Positions 26,153 through 35,884 are shown, counted from the stretch's first letter. The stretch is DNA of 64,000 nucleotides from Bifidobacterium moraviense (GCF_012932365.1 NZ_JAAIIH010000009.1:1-64000); one strand, 5' to 3'. A program made the numbers and translations. The notes: generated from the sequence alone by a model not told the origin.

Positions 26153-26277
26153 TGACATCTAGAGATGACTTGCAATACGTCAATCGCGGGAAGGGAGAGA
26201 TACAACTAGCTGCTTCTATAACCCGCTTAAGGCCGATTATGTTTGTTTTTGTCATCTCTGGATGACAAAAACAAACA
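26153..26277. promoter_or_regulatory. Two TGWCATC-N4-GATGWCA palindromes upstream of the bacteriocin gene
   Basis: One site is at 26153-26170 (TGACATC-TAGA-GATGACT). The other is at 26240-26277, where the core TGTCATC-TCTG-GATGACA is extended to 17-bp arms. They lie between the divergent bacteriocin and integrase 2 genes. The same core is found before all transcription units of the RiPP island at 42-55 kb. I found no -10 at the 50-53 bp spacing seen there, so the link is weaker here. Confidence 0.5.
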
Positions 26278-26375
26278 ACGGTTCTTTCAGCATATCTGCC
26301 TACACTGGTTTTTGGTTTCAATCTCCCCACAAGGCGCACGCAGGGTGCGCCTTTTCGCGATCGAGGGAGATCAAT

Positions 26376-27653
26376 ATGCCGAAAATCAGGCATTCCCATG
26401 GAAACCATCCGCAGAAGCCTCCGCGAAGCAAGTGGGGAACCGTGCTGGCCCGTTATGACGGAACCGGCATGCTAATCGCATGGCAGGTTCGATATCCGAA
26501 TCCATTAGAACCTGGCAAACGCGTCCAACGCCAGTTCAAGCCGGATCAGGAGCTCGAAGCCCGTAGGTGGTTGGAAGCCGAAAAGTATCTTGTCAGTCTC
26601 CATCGTAACGGCATCGCCGAATGGGTTCATCCAACGGAACGAAGCCGACGAAAAGCCGTCGCGGAAAAGAGCCGGACACAACGCAATATGCTGTTCCGCG
26701 ACTATGTGATGCGATGGGCCGAGGAATACCGGCTGCCCGACGGCAATGGTATCGCCGGTGGCACGCGTCGCAATCTTTATCTGGACATTGGCCATTTTTT
26801 GCCAAGTCTTGGGGACCTGCCGCTTAACGAGATCACTCCGTCCATTATCAAGGCTTGGTATGATGCGCCTCACCCGGAAGGACGGTGGGCGTTCCGACGC
26901 TCATGCATGCGACTGAAGGCGGTACTGGAGTCAGCCACCCGTGGCGGATTGGACGGTTCGGAGCCATTGCTGTCCTTCAATCCCTTCATATTCCATATTC
27001 CGCCAGCGCCACAGCCCGCCCGCATCAATGTACCGCCGGTGACTCCTTCCGAACTGATCCTGCTGGCTGACGCCATGCCCGATTACACCAGACTGTCCGT
27101 ATTCCTCTCGACTTTAGTGGGTGGTCTGCGATGTGGTGAACTATGTGGGCTTCAGGTGCAAGACATCGATCTGAACAGGCAGATACTTCATGTCCGGCAC
27201 TCCGTGAATCGCGGTGACGCTGACAGAGGGGATCTCCAATTCGGTAAGACGAAAACGGAATCCAGCATCAGGAACGTACACATCCCGGATACCCTGATTC
27301 CTCTTATTCGACAGCACCTTTCTGATTACTGCGATCTGACACGACCGGATTCGCCGGTGTTCGTGCCCAAACGTGCAAGAATCATGTCCCAGACAACGCT
27401 GGACGGCCAGTTCGCCAAGGCCCGGCTGAAAGCAGGACGCCCTGATCTGACATTCCAGGCATTACGAGCCAGCCATGCAACATTACTCATGATTCAGGGT
27501 GGAACGTTGCGGGAAGTCATGAATCAATTGGGACACGTCAGTGAGAAGGTGGCTATCCGGTACTACCAGCTCACCGTCGCCTCACATCAGAGTCAAGTGG
27601 TTGACGAGCTTGCCGAATCATTTATGAGCGACATTCAGCGGCGTGAGTCCTAG
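26376..27653 (+). CDS. Tyrosine site-specific integrase 2
   Basis: This 425-residue integrase has the same domain plan as integrase 1: AP2-like N terminus (YDGTGMLIAWQVRYP), core-binding domain, then Arg in GLRCGELCG, KTKTESS, the RASHATLL box, LGHVSEK and Tyr in IRYYQ. Start 26376 has GAGGGAGA upstream and gives an N terminus aligned with integrase 1. Its codon use is less GC-rich than that of integrase 1. Together the two genes bracket the AbiE-like and bacteriocin loci, suggesting two related elements inserted in tandem or one composite element. Confidence 0.92.
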   Translation: MPKIRHSHGNHPQKPPRSKWGTVLARYDGTGMLIAWQVRYPNPLEPGKRVQRQFKPDQELEARRWLEAEKYLVSLHRNGIAEWVHPTERSRRKAVAEKSRTQRNMLFRDYVMRWAEEYRLPDGNGIAGGTRRNLYLDIGHFLPSLGDLPLNEITPSIIKAWYDAPHPEGRWAFRRSCMRLKAVLESATRGGLDGSEPLLSFNPFIFHIPPAPQPARINVPPVTPSELILLADAMPDYTRLSVFLSTLVGGLRCGELCGLQVQDIDLNRQILHVRHSVNRGDADRGDLQFGKTKTESSIRNVHIPDTLIPLIRQHLSDYCDLTRPDSPVFVPKRARIMSQTTLDGQFAKARLKAGRPDLTFQALRASHATLLMIQGGTLREVMNQLGHVSEKVAIRYYQLTVASHQSQVVDELAESFMSDIQRRES

Positions 27654-27698
27654 ACCAAAGTGATGCACCATCGCGATACGTGACTCACCTTCATATAG

Positions 27699-27741
27699 GA
27701 AATGCCGTGAGGGATCTGAATCTGGTCCCTCACGGCATTTC
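27699..27741. terminator. Strong bidirectional-type hairpin between integrase 2 and the hexosaminidase gene
   Basis: A 16-bp perfect stem (GAAATGCCGTGAGGGA and its complement) with an 11-nt loop separates two convergent genes. TTTC on one side and the matching GAAA on the other allow use in both directions. Confidence 0.75.
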
Positions 27742-27776
27742 GGTCTCTGACTGGTCGAAGTCTCACAATCGCAGCA

Positions 27777-29798
27777 TCAGACGGATTGGAAGCGCAGATA
27801 GTCCGTTAACTCCCACACCGTATCTTGCAGCCGACGAAGTTCGGAGTCTCGGCTGAGAGTACTCCATTGCGCCGCATACGCCTCCATCCAGATTTCCAGC
27901 GCTTCGGCAAGACGCGCCGTATCATCATGCTGAGATGCGGCACTTGACTGCAAAGAGTCGATGACCCCGACATCGGACGCAAGCTGGAGACCAACTCGGT
28001 TCAACAGTCGTTGCCCCTCGATGGCTACGCGGAATGCAGCGGCGTTTCCTGCGATTCGCGGTCCTGCGGTCGCGGTGATCGCGGAGATTCGACGGGCGCT
28101 GGTCTGCAGAAGGTGATCTGCGGTTTCACCGAGCGAGATGTGGTGCTTCAGATAGCGGAGCAGCATCCGTCGGGATTCCACAAGTGACGGTGCCCGGCTT
28201 CCGTCCTGAAGGGCGCGGATCACATCGTCTGGTCGTTCGTTTTCCGGCAGCAGTCCTGGGATGGTTTGCAGGACACCGGTGTTGACGCCGCCCCGTCCGT
28301 CATCAAGTTCCAGCCAAGTGATCAGGTGGTTCCATTGGAAGCAGGCCGCATGGCTTGCGCGAGCAAGGATATCAAGCAGTTCTCCGCTGGCGTCGTGGTA
28401 TTCGAGTCGGGAGATGCGTCGGAGCATGTCGGTCTCGTCGGGGATGCGCCCGGGGTTCCAGGATTCCTGTGCGCCGATGATCATGCCGGGGATGGCCATG
28501 CGCGGGTCGTTGACGTGGCCGAGGTCGCCCCAGTCGGTGACGAGCATGCCTGCCGCTTGGTATTGCGTGCCGTAGCGGGCCATGCGGGTGATGTTGTTCC
28601 AGGCGTCGTCGATGCGCGGCAGGAGCGCGTTCCAGCACCATACGGCCGGGCACACGATCTGTGTGGCGCCGGATTGGGCGACGGTGCGGACCTTCTCGTC
28701 GGTGACCTGCGGGTCGTACTGCCAGTTGAGCAGGGTGACGGCTTCGGGGAGGCGCTCCAGGATCTCGGGGTGTTCGAGGGCGATGTCGCCCCACATCATC
28801 GGCTGTTTGCCTTGGGCTTCGAGGTGGCGGCACAGGCGGGTGACGTAGTCGACGTACATGGCGGCGACGCCGATCTCCTCGGCGAAGGTCTTGGAACGAC
28901 CCCTGCCGAGGTCGAAGGTCTCGTCGGCGCAGATGTTGAACTTGTCGGAGCGGAACAATTGCAGGTAGTCGTCGATGAGCCGGCATGACAGAGTGAAGGC
29001 GCGTTCGTCGCTGATGTTCAATGTGTGGTGGCGCATGCGGTCGATGAATCCGAACGGTTCGTCGGCGGTCTCGGGGAACTCGCCGAGATCGCGCAGGCTC
29101 CGGGTGCGCAGGGCCATGTAGAGGTGACCGAACGTGGAGACCGACGGCACCAGCTCGATGCCCCGTTCGGCGCAGTAGTCGTCGAGGTCGAGGATGTCGC
29201 GCGGGGCGAGCGGGCTGGAGCCGCGCCATGTCTCGCTCATGCCGTCGAAGCGGAAGGTGTGTTCGACGTAGAGCTGGAGCTGGTTGTACTTGTAGAGGCA
29301 GAGTTTGTCGGCCCAGTGTTTGAGCCAGTCGAGGGTGGGGACGCGCCCGCGGGTGACGTCGAGGTAGTAGCCGCGCGTTTCGAAGGCGGGCCGGTCCTCG
29401 ATGTGCAGGAGGGGCAGGGCGGCGCCGCATTGGCGGATGAGCTGGCGCAGGGTCTGCACGCCGTTGCGCACGCCCTCGAAGTCCACGCCCGCGACGGTCA
29501 CGCCATCCGGGGTGACATCGAGCGTATACGAGCCGGACGGGTGTGCATGGGGATTGTCAAGTATGGTCAGGGTGATGAATCCCGGCCAGCGGTCGCCCGT
29601 CGCGATGTCCCATTCCAATCCGGTGGCTGCGCGGATGTCGTCGATGAGTTGTGCGGCGAGTATATGCCGATCGTCACCGACCGTGCGCGCTTCGTTGATT
29701 CGTCCGCACATTGGCAGCAATGCGATGCCTGCTTTATGCTGCATGGTTTGCGGCGTGGGGATGATGGTCCATCCTTGCAGGAGTATTTGGCCGTTCAT
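27777..29798 (-). CDS. GH20-like beta-N-acetylhexosaminidase, cytoplasmic
   Basis: The 673-residue protein has a GH20b-like N-terminal domain, then a TIM barrel containing FETRGYYLDVTRGRVPTLDW and the Asp-Glu pair in NICADETFDLG, the position of the GH20 catalytic dyad. It has no signal peptide, so it would act on oligosaccharides after import, releasing GlcNAc or GalNAc. The preceding permease and binding-protein genes point to the transporter that supplies its substrate. The ATG at 29798 has AAAGGAA seven bases upstream. The enzyme is in the typical length range for bifidobacterial intracellular GH20. Confidence 0.82.
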   Translation of the reverse strand: MNGQILLQGWTIIPTPQTMQHKAGIALLPMCGRINEARTVGDDRHILAAQLIDDIRAATGLEWDIATGDRWPGFITLTILDNPHAHPSGSYTLDVTPDGVTVAGVDFEGVRNGVQTLRQLIRQCGAALPLLHIEDRPAFETRGYYLDVTRGRVPTLDWLKHWADKLCLYKYNQLQLYVEHTFRFDGMSETWRGSSPLAPRDILDLDDYCAERGIELVPSVSTFGHLYMALRTRSLRDLGEFPETADEPFGFIDRMRHHTLNISDERAFTLSCRLIDDYLQLFRSDKFNICADETFDLGRGRSKTFAEEIGVAAMYVDYVTRLCRHLEAQGKQPMMWGDIALEHPEILERLPEAVTLLNWQYDPQVTDEKVRTVAQSGATQIVCPAVWCWNALLPRIDDAWNNITRMARYGTQYQAAGMLVTDWGDLGHVNDPRMAIPGMIIGAQESWNPGRIPDETDMLRRISRLEYHDASGELLDILARASHAACFQWNHLITWLELDDGRGGVNTGVLQTIPGLLPENERPDDVIRALQDGSRAPSLVESRRMLLRYLKHHISLGETADHLLQTSARRISAITATAGPRIAGNAAAFRVAIEGQRLLNRVGLQLASDVGVIDSLQSSAASQHDDTARLAEALEIWMEAYAAQWSTLSRDSELRRLQDTVWELTDYLRFQSV

Positions 29799-29863
29799 GG
29801 GAAGTTCCTTTCTTGGCATATCGCTAAGGATTGTTGTGAGGTTCGTTTGGCCCTGAGATGGCA

Positions 29864-29908
29864 GTGCGGTGTCGAGGCCATTTCGCGGATATGGTCCCGA
29901 CACCGCAC
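29864..29908 (-). repeat. Intercistronic inverted repeat before the hexosaminidase gene
   Basis: An 11-bp perfect inverted repeat (GTGCGGTGTCG and its complement, 29864-29874 and 29898-29908) lies in the 134-bp gap between the second permease and the hexosaminidase gene. It may act as a partial terminator or mRNA-stabilising element that lowers expression of the enzyme relative to the transporter. Confidence 0.55.
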
Positions 29909-29932
29909 ATGCTGCCGATCGATTCGGTTGGG

Positions 29933-30805
29933 TTATTTGACGGCTCCCGTGGTGACGCCCTTCATGATGTTCCTTTGAATGATCATGAAGAAGATCACGA
30001 CGGGCAGGGAGAAGATAACGGATGCGGCCATCTGCCCGCCGAAGTCGGTGCCCATGGTGGGCGTGGAGAACGAGGAGAGCCACACGGGCAACGTATACTT
30101 CGCCTGATCCTTCATAAACGTGTAAGCGGTCATATAGTCGTTCCACGCGTTGATGAACGCGAACACGGACGTGGACACGATGCCGGGCGCGGCCAGCGGG
30201 AAGGTGATCTTCCACAGGATCTGCCAGTCGTTGGCCCCCTCAACGGCCGCGGACTCGAAGATGTCCTTCGGGATGTTGAGGAAGAAGCCGCGCATGTTCC
30301 AGATCGCAAACGGCAGGACCATGGCGATGTACGCGAGGATCAGGCCGCTGTACTTGTTCAGCAGGCCGAACTGGTTGAAGATGATGAACTGCGGGATGAT
30401 GCCGCCCGAGGTCATCTGGATGGCCAGCACGAACACCATGATCGCCTTGCGGCCGCGGAACCGGTAGAGGGTCAGGGCCGCGCACGCGAAGAACGCGAGG
30501 ACGATCGACAGGACGATCGACACGGCGGTCACGATCACGCTGTTCTTCAGGTTCGTCAGGAAAGACGTCTGGGTGACGGCCACCATGAAGTTGTCGATCG
30601 ACAGCTTCGCGGGCCAGAACACGGGCGTGGCGGTCATGATCTGGTTGCGCGGCTTGATCGACGTGACGAACATCCAGTAGACCGGGAAGATCCACACGAT
30701 GCAGAACGCGACGGCCAACACGATCGTGCCGATGCGGCGCAGCCGTGAGGAAAGGCTGCGCTTGGCTCGCGGCGCGGCAGAGGTTATGGTTGCGGTGGTC
30801 ATCAC
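29933..30805 (-). CDS. Sugar ABC transporter permease, MalG type
   Basis: This is a 290-residue inner-membrane protein with six predicted helices. The EAA-loop region (ESAAVEGANDWQILWKITFPLAAPG) carries the EAA-x3-G motif that contacts the ATPase. It belongs to the carbohydrate CUT1 transporter class. Its start overlaps the upstream permease stop by four bases. No ATPase gene is nearby; bifidobacterial CUT1 systems usually share a common MsiK-like ATPase encoded elsewhere. Confidence 0.92.
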   Translation of the reverse strand: MMTTATITSAAPRAKRSLSSRLRRIGTIVLAVAFCIVWIFPVYWMFVTSIKPRNQIMTATPVFWPAKLSIDNFMVAVTQTSFLTNLKNSVIVTAVSIVLSIVLAFFACAALTLYRFRGRKAIMVFVLAIQMTSGGIIPQFIIFNQFGLLNKYSGLILAYIAMVLPFAIWNMRGFFLNIPKDIFESAAVEGANDWQILWKITFPLAAPGIVSTSVFAFINAWNDYMTAYTFMKDQAKYTLPVWLSSFSTPTMGTDFGGQMAASVIFSLPVVIFFMIIQRNIMKGVTTGAVK

Positions 30806-31737
30806 AGGTCCTCCCCGGATTTGAGCAGGTATCGGATGTACACGCTCGTCAGGGCGAGCAGGATGAGCGTGACCAGCACGCTCGCGGCGGCGCCGGTGCC
30901 GATGTCGAACGACACGAACGCCTTCTTGTAGGTGAAGATGCCGATCGTCGCGGTCGTCTCGCGGGGGCCTCCCTGGGAGACGAGCCAGATCTGGTTGAAC
31001 ACGTTGAAGTCCCAGATCACCGACAGCATCGTGATGACCATCAGGCTCGGCTTGATCAGCGGCACGGTGATCTGCCAGTAGCAGCGCAGCTTCGAGCAGC
31101 CGTCCAGCTGGGCCGCCTCAAGGCAGGACTTGTCCACCTGCGTGGTCGCCGCGTACAGGTTGATCGCGATGTACGGGACGGCCTGCCAGACGACCAGCAG
31201 CCAGATCTCCAGGAACGCGAGCCACGTGTTGTCGGTCCACGACAGGTTCGTCACGTCCCCGAACAAATGGGTCTGGGTCAGTAGCCAGTTGACCACGCCG
31301 TACCCCGGCTGGAACAGCCACTTCCATACCACCGACGAGGCGACGTTCGGCATGGCCCACGCGAAGATCAGCACGAACGTGACCAGCCAGCGCATCACCG
31401 GCCCCAGCTTGGTCATCAGCTGGGCCACGCCCATGCCGATCAGCACGCTGCCGGCCACGAGGGCGGCAGCGAACCCGAACGTGCGGGCCAGCGACTTGTA
31501 GAACTCCGGGTCGGTCAGCACGTTCTCGTACTGGTCGAACCCGACGATGTTGAACGAGCCCGTGAACAGGGTCTTCTGGTTGAAGTCCGTGAACGACGTG
31601 AAGACCAGGAAGATCAACGGCACCACGACCAGCGCGATGATGATCACGCCGGCGGGTGTCAGGAGCCACAGGGGCGTCAGATTGCGACGCCGCTTCACCA
31701 CGGGGACGGCGGCAGCCGTCGATTGCGCATTGCTCAT
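30802..31737 (-). CDS. Sugar ABC transporter permease, MalF type
   Basis: The 311-residue protein has six predicted membrane helices and the EAA loop LEAAQLDGCSKLRCYWQITVPL. It pairs with the MalG-type protein downstream. I chose the ATG at 31735-31737 because AGGGAAG lies before it and the extra residues in the longer frame look untranslated. The gene starts 10 bp after the binding-protein stop, so the three genes form one operon. Confidence 0.92.
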   Translation of the reverse strand: MSNAQSTAAAVPVVKRRRNLTPLWLLTPAGVIIIALVVVPLIFLVFTSFTDFNQKTLFTGSFNIVGFDQYENVLTDPEFYKSLARTFGFAAALVAGSVLIGMGVAQLMTKLGPVMRWLVTFVLIFAWAMPNVASSVVWKWLFQPGYGVVNWLLTQTHLFGDVTNLSWTDNTWLAFLEIWLLVVWQAVPYIAINLYAATTQVDKSCLEAAQLDGCSKLRCYWQITVPLIKPSLMVITMLSVIWDFNVFNQIWLVSQGGPRETTATIGIFTYKKAFVSFDIGTGAAASVLVTLILLALTSVYIRYLLKSGEDL

Positions 31738-31747
31738 CACGCTTCCC

Positions 31748-33058
31748 CTACTTCTTCGCGTACAGGGAGTCCGCATGCTCGTCGAACGACTTGGCCGCGG
31801 CCTTGGCCGTGGTGGCGCCGGTGGCGATGTCGCCGAAGCAGTTCAGGGAGCTGTCGTTCTCGATGGTCAGCCATTGCGGTGACGCCGGCGTGGCCTTGGT
31901 GTTCTTCGCCGACTCGAAGAAGCCGGTCAGGTAGGACGGGAAGTCCGCGGACTTCATGACCTCGTCGAGGCCTTCGACGTAGTTGGGCATCCACCCGTCC
32001 TTGGCGAACACGTAGTCCTTCTGGATCTCGGGGCTCGCGGCGATCTTGATCCACTTGAGCGCCAGCTCCTGACGCTTGCTCTTCTGGGCGACGCCCCATA
32101 CCGAGCCGGCCATCATCGCCGGCTGGAGCTTGCCGCTGGCGCCGGGCATGGGGAACGATCCCAGATCGTCGGTCGTGAGGTCGGGGTTGTACTGCTGGAT
32201 GGTGCGGATGCCGGCGCTGTTGTTCAGGATCGCGCCGGTCTTGCCTTCGGCCAGCAGCTGGCTGAAGTCGGGGTTGCCGGTATCCAGCGAACGGGACGCC
32301 TCGGAGGACCACTTGTGCTGGAATTCCAGCCATTGGTCGATGCCCTTGAGCGAATTGTCGCTCGACAGGGTGCTCTTCCAGGTTCCGTCCGACTGCTGCT
32401 CGGCGAAGTCGCCGCCGGCATCCCAGATCCACCGTGCCGCCGACTTCCAATCGCGGCCGGGCATGTAGAACGGGGAGAAGTCCTTGTCGGTGTTCGCGTC
32501 CCGGAGCTTCTGCAGGTCGGCTTCAAGCTCCTCGTACGTGCTCGGCGGATTGTCGATTCCGGCCGCGGACCACATCTTCTTGTTGTAGATCACGGCGCCG
32601 GCGGCCCCCAGCGCGGGGATGCCGTACAGTCTGCCGTCGATGGTGGCGGGCTCCTCAAGACCGGACAGCCAGGTGTGCCCCTGCCTCATATCGTCGGCCT
32701 TGTCCGTCAGATCCAGCAGGCCGCCGCTCACGGCGAACCCGGCGACCTGCGTGTTGCCCAGATCGATAACGTCCGGCGGCGTGTCCGTGGACAGCGCGGT
32801 CGTCACCTTCGTGTTGATGTCGGCCCACACCTGGGTCTGCACATCGACCTTGACGCCCGTCTCCTTGGTGAACCGCTCGTTGATCGCCTTGATGGTGTCC
32901 TCGCTCTGGTCGCCCTGCATGATCCACACCGTCAGCTTGCCGCCCGCGGACGCATCCTGCTGCGATCCGCCGGACGGGGCTCCCATCGAGCATCCCGACA
33001 GGGTGAGCGCTGACGCGGCCGCCAAGGCGATGGCCGCGGAAATCCTCTTCGTTCTCAT
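31748..33058 (-). CDS. Sugar ABC transporter solute-binding lipoprotein 1
   Basis: The 436-residue extracellular lipoprotein has a positively charged start, a hydrophobic stretch and the lipobox LTLSGC with Cys near residue 23, followed by a Gly/Ser linker. The body has the CUT1 family pattern (KLTVWIMQGDQ..., a Trp-rich ligand site). It delivers an oligosaccharide, probably amino-sugar-containing judged by the GH20 and ROK kinase nearby, to the two permeases. It begins the operon and has AGGAAAAGG before the ATG. Confidence 0.9.
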   Translation of the reverse strand: MRTKRISAAIALAAASALTLSGCSMGAPSGGSQQDASAGGKLTVWIMQGDQSEDTIKAINERFTKETGVKVDVQTQVWADINTKVTTALSTDTPPDVIDLGNTQVAGFAVSGGLLDLTDKADDMRQGHTWLSGLEEPATIDGRLYGIPALGAAGAVIYNKKMWSAAGIDNPPSTYEELEADLQKLRDANTDKDFSPFYMPGRDWKSAARWIWDAGGDFAEQQSDGTWKSTLSSDNSLKGIDQWLEFQHKWSSEASRSLDTGNPDFSQLLAEGKTGAILNNSAGIRTIQQYNPDLTTDDLGSFPMPGASGKLQPAMMAGSVWGVAQKSKRQELALKWIKIAASPEIQKDYVFAKDGWMPNYVEGLDEVMKSADFPSYLTGFFESAKNTKATPASPQWLTIENDSSLNCFGDIATGATTAKAAAKSFDEHADSLYAKK

Positions 33059-33470
33059 GGTGGTTTCCTTTTCCTGGAATGCCTGCCCGACGCCGCCGTT
33101 CGGAGGAATGGCGCGACGTGCCGCTGCGCACGACGGTCCCGGGTCCGTATCCGCCCGCGCTGCCATGCGTGGACGATGCTGTTTCGGACGCCGTCGCCGG
33201 CGCCCGAAACAGCGCCTGGGAACGTGATGTCACATCGTTCCTCGACATGACATCACGGCATGAATGACCAGAATTTTGTTAGTCATCCTTGCTTAATTCC
33301 CTTAGTTGGTTTCAACCTCCTTGATAGCCAAGGATATGACGCCTTTATCTTTTTTGCAAGTCAGTCGAACAAAATAAGGGGCATGCTACGGCCTTGCTTG
33401 GCGAAACCTGACGGAACGCGCGGCATTCGGCCCGACGCGCCGAAGGGGGGCGTTGCATCGGGAAGTGCGG
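33059..33470 (-). promoter_or_regulatory. Promoter and operator region of the glycan operon
   Basis: This is a 412-bp non-coding gap between the ROK kinase and binding-protein genes. It holds an inverted repeat GCTGTTTCGG/CCGAAACAGC (33177-33212) that may terminate the kinase transcript. A second, GTGATGTCA/TGACATCAC (33224-33232 and 33248-33256), is a candidate operator. An AT-rich stretch with repeated TCCTTG words lies at 33285-33340. The nearby ROK repressor is the likely ligand. Confidence 0.5.
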
Positions 33471-34400
33471 TCAGCAGGCGATGAGGGATGCACCGAGCGC
33501 GCCGATCGGAATCGACGGGTCGGCGAGCCGCAGACGTTCCGTCAGGCGCAGACCCGCGATGAAACCGCTGGAGGATTCCCGCCTGCGCAGTTCCCCGCGC
33601 AATGCGTCAAGCAACGGGGAGCCGACGCGCGAGACGCCGCCCCCGATGACGATGACCGAAGGGTCCTCGCCCTGGGCGACGATCTGCACGACGTCGGCGA
33701 GGGCATGCAGCAGGATGCCGAGAACCCGCCCGGCTTCGGCATCGCCTCCTGCGGCCTTCGCGAGGATGTCGGGCAGCGGAGGATCCGCCATGGGCCACAT
33801 GCGTCGCAGAGCCCCTCCCGAGCATGCGGTCTCCAGACATCCGCGTTGGCCGCATTTGCATGCCACGCGGTTGGAATCCACCGGAAGGTGGCCGATCTCC
33901 CCGAGGGCGCCCGTGTCGCCGCGTTCGACGAGACCGGCGCGGACGAATCCGGCCGCCAGCCCCGTCCCCAGGTTGACGAACGCCATCCTTCCCTGACGGA
34001 GCCGTTCGGGAAGCGTCCCATAGGCTCCCAGCGCGGCGGCGTTCACGTCGTTGTCCACCCACACGGGCAGACCGAGCACGCCGGACGCGCGGCCCCCGAG
34101 CTCCAGTTTCTCGATTCCGAGATTGACCACGTTCTCCACCTGCCCGGTGTCTCGGTGGACCAACCCCGGGATGCCGATGCCCACCGATCTCACATCACCG
34201 AACCTCATGCCGGCCACCTGCCGCACGATGGCGGCCACGTCCTCCACGACCTCATTGCCGCCCTTTCGGGCCGTCCTGCGTCCGGACGCGAGGATGGCGC
34301 CGGCCGCGTCGGTCAGCACCGCCTCGATCTTCGTTCCCCCGACATCCACTCCGACGCGCAGGTTCTCTATTTCCGTCGCGCCGCCGCCGTTCATCATCAT
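33471..34400 (-). CDS. ROK-family sugar kinase
   Basis: The 309-residue protein has the ROK ATP-binding motif VGVDVGGTKIEAVL, the catalytic Asp region WVDNDVNAAALGAY and the zinc-binding motif CKCGQRGCLET. It has no N-terminal HTH, so it is a kinase and not a repressor. In this locus the substrate is probably GlcNAc, GalNAc or ManNAc freed by the hexosaminidase, but ROK specificity cannot be read from sequence. It lies downstream of the ROK repressor (131-bp gap). Confidence 0.85.
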   Translation of the reverse strand: MMMNGGGATEIENLRVGVDVGGTKIEAVLTDAAGAILASGRRTARKGGNEVVEDVAAIVRQVAGMRFGDVRSVGIGIPGLVHRDTGQVENVVNLGIEKLELGGRASGVLGLPVWVDNDVNAAALGAYGTLPERLRQGRMAFVNLGTGLAAGFVRAGLVERGDTGALGEIGHLPVDSNRVACKCGQRGCLETACSGGALRRMWPMADPPLPDILAKAAGGDAEAGRVLGILLHALADVVQIVAQGEDPSVIVIGGGVSRVGSPLLDALRGELRRRESSSGFIAGLRLTERLRLADPSIPIGALGASLIAC

Positions 34401-34531
34401 GGCAATCTCCGTTCCCGTTGGACGGACTTCTCTTTCGTCCGCCGATCATTATGTTCGAAATCCTTACATATTGGATTCGGGAAGCGATGATACACCACGA
34501 CATGCGCGCCCTGCGACGGCGGCCGCATCCA

Positions 34532-35650
34532 TCAGGACGAGGCCGCCGCCGCGGACAGCCCGCGCCTGCCCACGATCTCGCGCAGAACCGAGACCGCCTG
34601 CCCCCGCAGGGTGGCGTCGTCGCCGAGCTCGCACCGGCGCACCCGTATGTTGCTCTGGTAGTCGTTCCGCGACAAGGAGTTGACGGTTTCGCCGCATGCG
34701 CCGAGCAGCGTCTCGCCGACGATGTCGGGAGGCCCGTAGACGGCGATGTCGTGAAGGTTCAGCAGGCTCGCCGGCATGGCCAGCGCGCTGCCGAGCCTTG
34801 CGCCGGCCTCGGCCAGGATGTCCGCGCGCCGCTCGGGATTCCGGCGGATGCGGTCGCGCAACGCGATGGCCGATACATAGGTCTCCAGACAGCCGCGCTT
34901 GCCGCAGGTGCACGCAGGGCCGGCGGGATCGATCACGACATGGCCGATTTCGCCGGCCGCATGGTCATCGCCCTCCACGAACTCGTCGTTCAGCAGCACC
35001 GACGCGCCGATGCCCCGAGTGATCTGCACGAGCAGACAGTTGGGATTGCCGTGCCCGAGGAAGCGGTCGGCGAGCAGAGCCGCGTTCGCGTCGTTGTCCA
35101 CTCGGACCGGCAACGAGAACTCGCCTTCGAGCATGTCGCGAAGCTCCACGTCATCCCAGCCGAGATTGGAACTGGAGATCACCCTCCCCGCGCCGGAAAC
35201 CACGCCGGGGACGGCCACGCCGATGCCGACGAGCCCCGAACCGGCAAGCCGGATCATCTGGCCCACAAGCGAGAGCACATCGTCGAGATCGACCCGGTCG
35301 CCATCATCGAGCACGCGTTCGCGGCGCTCCACGATTCTGGCCCGCAGGTCCATCACGGCGCCGGTCATCACATACGGGCGGGACAGATCGACGCATACCA
35401 GACGAAGCACGTCCGCGTCGATGGCCAGCAGGGTGCCCGGCTTGCCCCGGCCGTCGCGCCTGCCCGACCCCAGTTCCCTCAGCAGGCCGTCGTCGATCAT
35501 CTCGCCGGTCACATCCGTAGCGGTGGCGCGGGAAAGCCCCGTCTCCTTACACAGGTCGGCGCGCGACAGCTGCCGGTCGGGAAACAGTAGCCGGAACAGC
35601 AGTCTGCGGTTGTTGGCCCTTGCATCGCTGGGATTGGATTTAGCGTACAT
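34532..35650 (-). CDS. ROK-family transcriptional repressor (NagC/XylR type)
   Basis: The 372-residue protein has an N-terminal winged helix (LSRADLCKETGLSRATATDVTGEMIDDGLL) and a ROK domain with the zinc motif CTCGKRGCLET and the sugar-binding VDNDANAALLA segment. Proteins of this type repress amino-sugar or xylose genes and release DNA when the sugar or sugar phosphate binds. It is divergent from solute-binding protein 2 and near binding protein 1, so both are likely targets. Start 35650 has GAGGAGGGC before it. Confidence 0.88.
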   Translation of the reverse strand: MYAKSNPSDARANNRRLLFRLLFPDRQLSRADLCKETGLSRATATDVTGEMIDDGLLRELGSGRRDGRGKPGTLLAIDADVLRLVCVDLSRPYVMTGAVMDLRARIVERRERVLDDGDRVDLDDVLSLVGQMIRLAGSGLVGIGVAVPGVVSGAGRVISSSNLGWDDVELRDMLEGEFSLPVRVDNDANAALLADRFLGHGNPNCLLVQITRGIGASVLLNDEFVEGDDHAAGEIGHVVIDPAGPACTCGKRGCLETYVSAIALRDRIRRNPERRADILAEAGARLGSALAMPASLLNLHDIAVYGPPDIVGETLLGACGETVNSLSRNDYQSNIRVRRCELGDDATLRGQAVSVLREIVGRRGLSAAAASS

Positions 35651-35784
35651 GGGAGCCCTCCTCGGGTGAGACGATTGCGGAAAATGCGGAATCACATTAT
35701 CGGGACGGACATCCCGGCGTCATCCTCGAACGGCTTTCAGGATAACACCCATCAGGGGACTGACAATATGAAAACCCCGGCACT

Positions 35785-35813
35785 TTGACAAGTTTCCCAT
35801 CTTTGTACATAAT
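35785..35813 (+). promoter_or_regulatory. Promoter of solute-binding protein 2
   Basis: TTGACA (35785-35790), 17-bp spacer, CATAAT (35808-35813) on the plus strand, about 70 bp before the start codon. It is the best consensus promoter in this part of the window. Confidence 0.75.
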
Positions 35814-35884
35814 CATGTTCGACATCCAAACAAAATAGTTGCGACATACGGCCAAAGATGGTCGAGCACGGAAAGAAGACCAAC

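Noticed and set aside
33224-33256. Further copy of the RiPP-island palindrome (GTGATGTCA...TGACATCAC)
   Set aside because: The spacing between arms is 15 bp instead of 4, and the outer base order differs; more likely an operator of the sugar locus.
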